The translations under genes were made by a program, and so were the position numbers. From positions 100,505 through 164,504 of the forward strand of contig JAKVBI010000004.1 in assembly GCA_022447545.1 (NCBI GenBank): DNA of 64,000 bases, in the 5' to 3' direction. The DNA is from Myxococcota bacterium (GTDB lineage: Bacteria > Myxococcota_A > UBA9160 > SMWR01). Below the pieces are notes generated by a model. The model saw only the letters and a list, made by a program, of their open reading frames with translations, made no database searches and was not told where the DNA came from. This document shows, in pieces, positions 59,349 through 64,000 of the stretch. Each line of letters starts with the position of its first letter. The stretch's first letter is position 1.

Positions 59349-61657
59349 CCATGCTGCGAACCGCAACCGCAACCGTCGCCTTTTGTTTGTTCGCCCTGGG
59401 TTGCATGCCCGAACCAACAACCGATGACAACGGAAACTCCAGCTGGGTGCAGCAAATGGTTCCCGAACTTCTGGGTCGCAAGAGCCGAGGTTGGGAGGAA
59501 ACCGATGTCCTCGCGAAAGCAGCGGGCCTGCTCGGTCGAACCGCGGTTACGCGTGCCGTCACGTTGGATCCCGACTTCGCAGTCAACTGGTCGGAAATAC
59601 TCGTCGACCATTTGCAGGTTCAACGAGCCGACCTCTTCGCCGCCAACCGGACCGCCAACACCCAATGCTGGGGGGGCCCCATGGCCTTCGAAGAGGGAGA
59701 AAGCGATGGAGGGCAACTCGCCCTGTGGGTCGACAAACACCACCCCGACGGAAGCAATGCTCCGGTAGAGCCCATCCCTGGTGGTCTTCCGGGCGCGGGC
59801 AACCTGCCCAGCCACGACTGGAACATGATCGACTTGATCCGGTCTTCCCTGGAACTCGACGACCTGGGACCCATCTACCTGTCCCACTTAATCCCGTTTC
59901 AAATGCATCCCGGCTACCAAAGCGACAGCCGTCCGGCTGGGCGGGAGAGGATCGGAACTGCGTTCGACAAGCTCTACCTCGGCCGCAACCAGAGCTGCAT
60001 GGGATGCCACAACGAGAACTATTCACTTTCGGACAACATCCCGGGCTGGCACCGCACATACGAACCCTTTCCTGTGACAGAGGCGAAAGTCCTTGAAGAA
60101 CCTTTCGGCAGCGAAAGCACACTCGTGTCCTCACACGCCCCCTTCGACCCCGAAATTCGCGGCGGCGATTTCTATCCGTGGGGGATCGATCCTTCTTGTG
60201 TCCGCGGAAAAAAAGTGGGTGCATCGATCGAAGGCATGCATCCCAACACCCCCAACCCCGACCCCGTGGAAGCGAAACTCGCCTCGATCACGGGGACCGG
60301 TCGAAACATCCTCGACGTGGAAGCAGCACTGCGCCAGGGTATCGAAGAGCTGTCCGGGGAAAGTCTCGCCAGTTACACCAACGACGTAGACTTCACGGAA
60401 GACCAGGCCATGGCCTACATGCTCGCACTGAACATCAGTAACAACGTGTGGGAACAGATCATGGGCGAGCGCCTCACGATCCCCCATGGCTACTCCCGCA
60501 ACATCCCCCAACGCGGCATGCTTCGCTATCTCACCGAGGAAAAGCTTCTGCGCAACAACTGGTCGTTGGGCAGCCTGCTCGAAGCAATCCTCACCAGTGA
60601 TTGGTTCAACCGCACGGCTCCTTACGCGGCCAACGATGCAGTCCACGACTCCCCCTACCATCTCCCCATGCTCCTCGACCCGTGGTTGGCCGTTCACCCG
60701 GGCGAAACCGATGCTGCCCCGGAGACCCGGTTCAACGGTCAGGGGCGCGTCGTCCACCGCTACGCTCCCCGAGTGCTCGTGCGATCCCTGGCGAAGGCCC
60801 TGGGACACGAGACCCTGCCCCCGCACCTGGTCTCGAACTCGGGCACTGAACGCGCCTTCGCAGAAAACATGGGCCAGTACATCAACGACTACAGGCCCGG
60901 TACACGCTCCATGGACTTCGTCGCCGCCATGAGCTGGTTCGATCGCCACGGTGCTTGTCAGACACCCGTAGGCCAAGGAGAAGATTGGATCGATACCCTC
61001 CGCGATGCGGCCATGGACTGGGACGACAACCACCCCGAAGAGCCCCCGTTGCTTCTACGCGACGTGGCACTGACCCTCAAGGACTGGTTGATCGGAGAGG
61101 CCACCCTCGACGCCGATTTGCCCGAAGGCACCGAGACAACCACGGTCGAAGCTCTCTTTGACGGATATTCGCTCGACACCCTCGTCGCCGATATCGCTCC
61201 CGGAGACCTCGAAGATGGCGCGCGTCAGTACTGCGGTGCTCTGGTCTCCTCACCACAGTTCGTGCTGGCAGGAATCCGCCCAGCGGAAATTGGCGAGGGC
61301 TCGCGCCTGCGCGTCTGCAACCCCGGCGAGCCCTGTACCTGGGCGGAGACTTGCGAAGCCTGGATTGAACACCTCGAAGCCGCGAGTGGAAAACAGCTGG
61401 CCTGCCTCCCGAACAGCCGGACCGTGCTCGATCTCGACAGCCTCAATCTCGACCTCCCAAACCTGGATCGCCCCGAGTTCACCCAACCAGGAGTTGACCT
61501 GCATCGAACCGACCCCGGCCATACGGAAGTGGACCCGACTCCCATCGATCGCGGCCCTCCTGCCTCCGTAGAAATCCAACCAGCGCCGGCTCCGAGCCCC
61601 GTGCCTCCGCGTGACCCCGCCACCCCAGCAAACGGAACGGGACGACTGACCCTCTAG
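59345..61657 (+). CDS. Heme c-containing lipoprotein paired with DUF1501
   Basis: The 770-residue protein has a signal peptide with lipobox 'FALGCM' (Cys20). Its one CxxCH is 'SCMGCHNENYS' (Cys218, Cys221, His222), a single covalent heme. The remainder is mostly helical with 'EQIMGERLTIPHGYSRNIPQ', 'NWSLGSLLEAILTSDWFNRT' and 'ALVSSPQFVLAGI', a layout like DUF1549/DUF1553/DUF1588 proteins that accompany DUF1501. The C-terminal 70 residues are Asp/Leu repeats and a Pro-rich tail. It probably binds a partner at the membrane. Overlaps DUF1501 by four bases. Confidence 0.83.
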   Translation: MTMLRTATATVAFCLFALGCMPEPTTDDNGNSSWVQQMVPELLGRKSRGWEETDVLAKAAGLLGRTAVTRAVTLDPDFAVNWSEILVDHLQVQRADLFAANRTANTQCWGGPMAFEEGESDGGQLALWVDKHHPDGSNAPVEPIPGGLPGAGNLPSHDWNMIDLIRSSLELDDLGPIYLSHLIPFQMHPGYQSDSRPAGRERIGTAFDKLYLGRNQSCMGCHNENYSLSDNIPGWHRTYEPFPVTEAKVLEEPFGSESTLVSSHAPFDPEIRGGDFYPWGIDPSCVRGKKVGASIEGMHPNTPNPDPVEAKLASITGTGRNILDVEAALRQGIEELSGESLASYTNDVDFTEDQAMAYMLALNISNNVWEQIMGERLTIPHGYSRNIPQRGMLRYLTEEKLLRNNWSLGSLLEAILTSDWFNRTAPYAANDAVHDSPYHLPMLLDPWLAVHPGETDAAPETRFNGQGRVVHRYAPRVLVRSLAKALGHETLPPHLVSNSGTERAFAENMGQYINDYRPGTRSMDFVAAMSWFDRHGACQTPVGQGEDWIDTLRDAAMDWDDNHPEEPPLLLRDVALTLKDWLIGEATLDADLPEGTETTTVEALFDGYSLDTLVADIAPGDLEDGARQYCGALVSSPQFVLAGIRPAEIGEGSRLRVCNPGEPCTWAETCEAWIEHLEAASGKQLACLPNSRTVLDLDSLNLDLPNLDRPEFTQPGVDLHRTDPGHTEVDPTPIDRGPPASVEIQPAPAPSPVPPRDPATPANGTGRLTL

Positions 61658-61693
61658 CCTCGAAGCTCGCCACCTCCGAGGTCCCTCCACTTT

Positions 61694-61713
61694 CACCCGT
61701 ACCCTCCCGGGTG
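61694..61713 (+). terminator. Possible terminator hairpin after the DUF1501 pair
   Basis: CACCCG (61694-61699) and CGGGTG (61708-61713) make a 6 bp stem with an eight-base loop, 37 bases after the lipoprotein stop. Only a weak T-stretch follows, so termination strength is uncertain. Confidence 0.35.
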
Positions 61714-62100
61714 AGTTGCCCAGAAGGAGCCTTGGACACCCCTATCCGCTTTCAGCCCCTGGGATCCGCCAGGAACGTGGGGGGTCGTCACATCGGCGAG
61801 CAAACGAGCGGAAACCAACCACAGAAAACCGAGCTTTCGACCAGATGCCCGGGATCCATCGCTGGCCAGCGCGTGAGTGATTCCAGGAGCGCGCCCCGGA
61901 TGCATGAACCATGGAATGCACCCCGACTTCGATGCTTCGCGGTCCCCGCGGCAGCGGCGAGTTCATCGCCAGAGAGGTTCTCTCTCCAAGATCTGGCAAC
62001 GTGAACCCTCTTCCCCGAAAGGCGTGGGAACGCACGTTCGCGCCGCACGTGAGTCCGCCATTGTCGCAGCGTCACAGTCACCCCCTCTTCTCGCAGCGTC

Positions 62101-62116
62101 TGGCACGCCACTTGCT
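62101..62116 (+). promoter_or_regulatory. Exact sigma-54 (-24/-12) promoter match
   Basis: TGGCACG at 62101-62107, four bases, then TTGCT at 62112-62116 match the RpoN consensus TGGCACG-N4-TTGCW in every defined base, with GG and GC ten bases apart. The predicted start lies close to 62127, only a few bases before GTG 62130, so translation would be nearly leaderless. No enhancer-binding protein gene is in the window. Confidence 0.6.
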
Positions 62117-62129
62117 CTGAAACTGCTTT

Positions 62130-63719
62130 GTGGTCCGATGTTTGTTTCTCGCCTACTGCCTGTGTGGGGCGTCAGCGTCGCTTGCGGAAGTTTTCCCGAC
62201 GATTGCCTGGCGTGAAATTCCGACGGCCTCCCCAGGGGCCGCCTGGACCACAGTCGCCTTCGATTCGGTCACCGGCGGGTTGGCGTTGGGTGGGCCCGAC
62301 GGCGTGTGGGTATGGGAGCGGACCTTGAATCGTGGGTTCACTCATCGGCTGGGCCCGCGTGGCGTGCGTGACTTGATCTTCATCTCCGCCCGCCGCACAC
62401 CGACCGGGGAACTCTGGGCGGCCACCGAACAGGGCCTCTACCAAAGCGTGGGTGGGGCCTGGCTCGGGCCACTCCTGTTCTCGCCGGGAGCCGCACGGCG
62501 GACGGTCTCCCGGTTGCTGGCGGCAGAGGGCCGCATCGCGCTGGCTACGGACCGCGGGGTGTTCTTGTCCGACGCTCCTTCTGCGGACGAATTGGGCGGA
62601 TCGGAATTCCGGTGGAGGGCCCTGCCGCCGCCCGTGCCGCGCGGGCAGGTGCAGGGCCTGGCCCTGGGACAGTCGCCAGCCGGCGAAAGAGGAGCGCTCG
62701 AGTGCTGGGCGCTGATCCAAGGAGAGCTGTGGCGCGTCGTTCTGAGCGGGACCGGGGACATGAGAAAGACGCGTGTGGAACGACGAGCGTTGCCCAATGC
62801 GCCGCGAGGGGATTGGCCGGTGGATCTCGCACTCGGGCTGCCCGGTGCCGACGTGGCGATCCTCTATCCGACAGTCATCGCAGGACTGAACATGGGAACT
62901 GGACCCGAGATCTCGGGAACCTGGCGAGTGTGGCACCCGGTGCTCCCACCGGGTGCCCGTGCCCTCCGCGTACATTCCGCCCTCGGCCGCGTATGGTTGG
63001 CCACGGATCGTGGCTTACTCGAGGCCCCCACCCTGGCGGGCCCCTGGCGCCGGACCGGGAGCCCGGTCGGTTTCCAATCCATCCACTCATTGGCCGGCAG
63101 TGGCCAGGAGTTGTTCGTCGTTGGCTCGAAGAAACTGTGGTCGATTGAGAAGTCCTTCGGTCAGGGTGCCGTGGAAACGGAGGGACAAGACCGCTCGGAT
63201 CCGACCGTCGTCGAAGTTCAGCGAGTGGCTCTGGAGATCCTGGATCGCTCACTGGGTCAGCCCGCACGACGTCTGCATCGAGTGCGCGCACGAGGCTGGT
63301 GGCCCGAGGTCTCGGTGCGCGCCGCCCACGACGGGGATGAGTTCCGCGACTTCCGCTACGACCAAACCTACACCTACGGCGATACGCGCCACCTCTACGA
63401 TTGGGGACGCGATCACGCCTCGGGGTACGCGGTTTCCCTCGCTCTGACCTGGGATCTGCGCGACACGGTCTTCGACCCCGAAGAGATCGGCGTCTCCCGC
63501 GAGTCGCGTGCCGTGGTGGCGCTGCGCAACGACGTGCTGGACGAGATTACTCAACTCTATTTCGACCGTTTGCGGACCCTGGCGGCGTGGAACGCCTACG
63601 CGGACAAGGGCGATTCCGAGGCAGTGTTGTTGAAGCTTCGGGCGGAGGAACTGGCCGCAGGGCTCGACGCCTGGACGGACGGCTGGTTCAGCCGGCATGC
63701 AGCCCCAGGGGCGCCGTGA
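62130..63719 (+). CDS. Secreted protein with propeller-like N-terminal part
   Basis: The 529 residues have a signal peptide ('LFLAYCLCGASASLA') and, up to about residue 330, repeated short blocks such as 'DSVTGGLALGGPDGVWVWER', 'GELWAATEQGLYQS', 'GRIALATDRGVFLSD' and 'GRVWLATDRGLLEAP', which look like beta-propeller blades of the two-component-regulator or BNR type. The C-terminal part (about 370-529) is helical and resembles no family I recognise; it contains 'SVRAAHDGDEFRDFRYDQTY'. GTG 62130 is the start used; a TTG four codons downstream would also keep the signal peptide. It lies behind the sigma-54 site and 52 bases before the lamin-tail gene, so the two may be co-expressed. Confidence 0.7.
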   Translation: MVRCLFLAYCLCGASASLAEVFPTIAWREIPTASPGAAWTTVAFDSVTGGLALGGPDGVWVWERTLNRGFTHRLGPRGVRDLIFISARRTPTGELWAATEQGLYQSVGGAWLGPLLFSPGAARRTVSRLLAAEGRIALATDRGVFLSDAPSADELGGSEFRWRALPPPVPRGQVQGLALGQSPAGERGALECWALIQGELWRVVLSGTGDMRKTRVERRALPNAPRGDWPVDLALGLPGADVAILYPTVIAGLNMGTGPEISGTWRVWHPVLPPGARALRVHSALGRVWLATDRGLLEAPTLAGPWRRTGSPVGFQSIHSLAGSGQELFVVGSKKLWSIEKSFGQGAVETEGQDRSDPTVVEVQRVALEILDRSLGQPARRLHRVRARGWWPEVSVRAAHDGDEFRDFRYDQTYTYGDTRHLYDWGRDHASGYAVSLALTWDLRDTVFDPEEIGVSRESRAVVALRNDVLDEITQLYFDRLRTLAAWNAYADKGDSEAVLLKLRAEELAAGLDAWTDGWFSRHAAPGAP

Positions 63720-63771
63720 TCTCCGTCGACGTTTGTTGAAAACCCGGTCCCCGAATCAAAGGAGTTTCGAT

Positions 63772-64000
63772 GTGAACTATTTGTTTTCGTTCGGACCGTG
63801 GATTCGCAGCCCAGGGATTCGCAGGGCGTGGCTGGCCCTCCTCCTGGGCTTGCCTCTGCGGGCTGCGGCGCTGCCGTTGATTTCCGAGGTCTACTACGAC
63901 GCGCCCGGGGCCGACGCGGGCCAAACCTTCGTGGAGATTCATGCACCACCGGGCACACGCCTCGATGGCTGGCGACTCGAGGGCATCAACGGAGCCAACG
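63772..64000 (+). CDS. Secreted lamin-tail domain protein (5' part; continues beyond window)
   Basis: GTG 63772 follows AAAGGAG by seven bases. The first 40 residues are a signal peptide ('AWLALLLGLPLRAAA'), followed by the start of a lamin-tail (LTD) domain: 'PLISEVYYDAPGADAGQTFV' then 'EIHAPPGTRLDGWRLEGING'. LTD domains in bacteria are found in secreted nucleases and cell-surface proteins. Only 76 residues lie in the window, so other domains are unknown. It follows the propeller-like gene by 52 bases on the same strand. Confidence 0.8.
   Translation, partial: MNYLFSFGPWIRSPGIRRAWLALLLGLPLRAAALPLISEVYYDAPGADAGQTFVEIHAPPGTRLDGWRLEGINGAN

Larger units (their letters stand above)
61658..62129. 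other. Gene-free stretch with promoter-like end
   Basis: 472 bases follow the heme lipoprotein gene. Several short frames exist on both strands, but none shows a family motif, signal or good start. A hairpin lies near the beginning (61694-61713) and a sigma-54 promoter match near the end (62101-62116). The middle part holds nothing I recognise. Confidence 0.5.

Noticed and set aside
1-64000. CRISPR arrays, insertion sequences, prophage or rRNA genes
   Set aside because: No repeat-spacer pattern, transposase, integrase, phage structural gene or rRNA segment was found on reading the window.

Overview
This 64 kb window is GC-rich, gene-dense chromosomal DNA of a free-living, diderm (Gram-negative-type) bacterium. 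The Tol system, lipoproteins with clear lipoboxes, EnvC/FtsEX, a LolB-like lipoprotein and DksA show the diderm envelope. The mix of bactofilin, a MshEN c-di-GMP module, a Gld-type ABC cluster, DUF4340, peptidase MA, a PEP-CTERM protein, a zinc-finger histone-fold protein, DUF1501 and many acyl-CoA/DUF35 enzymes resembles Myxococcota or other former Deltaproteobacteria. That placement is inference; no rRNA gene, tRNA gene, CRISPR array or insertion sequence was seen. About 61 genes are supported. Many are packed with ATGA, GTGA or TGATG overlaps, and several use GTG or TTG starts.

Region 1 (1-10.9 kb) is mostly housekeeping: tolQ-tolR-tolA-tolB (tolB cut by the window start), divergent leucyl aminopeptidase, a small c-type cytochrome, a sigma-32-type factor overlapping an acylphosphatase, an FHA/DUF4388 protein, a peptidase MA-like protease, a molybdopterin pair (a MoaD-MoaE fusion and MoaB/MogA) and a bactofilin. 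Region 2 (11-19.3 kb) has holB-tatD-IMPase, a TetR regulator, and a four-gene minus-strand operon (ABC ATPase, permease, GldG-like, DUF4340) with a plausible sigma-70 promoter. Region 3 (19.3-28.5 kb) has a glycosyltransferase, a stand-alone MshEN protein, a POT peptide transporter, cysC with a TPR lipoprotein and a LolB-like lipoprotein, and iscA-iscS. Region 4 (28.6-38.8 kb) contains two classic clusters: xseA-xseB-ispA-dxs-tlyA (DNA repair, isoprenoid precursors, rRNA methylation) and ftsE-ftsX-envC-ctpA (septal peptidoglycan hydrolysis).

Region 5 (38.8-64 kb) is accessory. It holds a multi-pass membrane protein, a PEP-CTERM pentapeptide-repeat protein, a LOG-family hydrolase, a beta-lactamase-fold hydrolase, a 'sulfatase' with Thr at the nucleophile position, a zinc-finger plus histone-fold protein beside a DksA-like factor, a GPH transporter, a PPOX protein, a ThDP enzyme, SelO, two overlapping acyl-CoA dehydrogenases, a tandem alpha/beta-barrel protein, a thiolase-like/DUF35 pair resembling the steroid side-chain aldolase Ltp2 system, a Tat-exported DUF1501 protein coupled to a heme-c lipoprotein, and two secreted proteins at the right edge. 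The first of these two lies just behind an exact sigma-54 promoter match.

Most unusual are the zinc-finger/histone-fold protein, the fused molybdopterin synthase with an internal Gly-Gly, the orphan c-di-GMP-type MshEN protein, the ACAD/aldolase neighbourhood, the DUF1501/heme lipoprotein pair, and the PEP-CTERM protein whose reading frame runs past its sorting signal.
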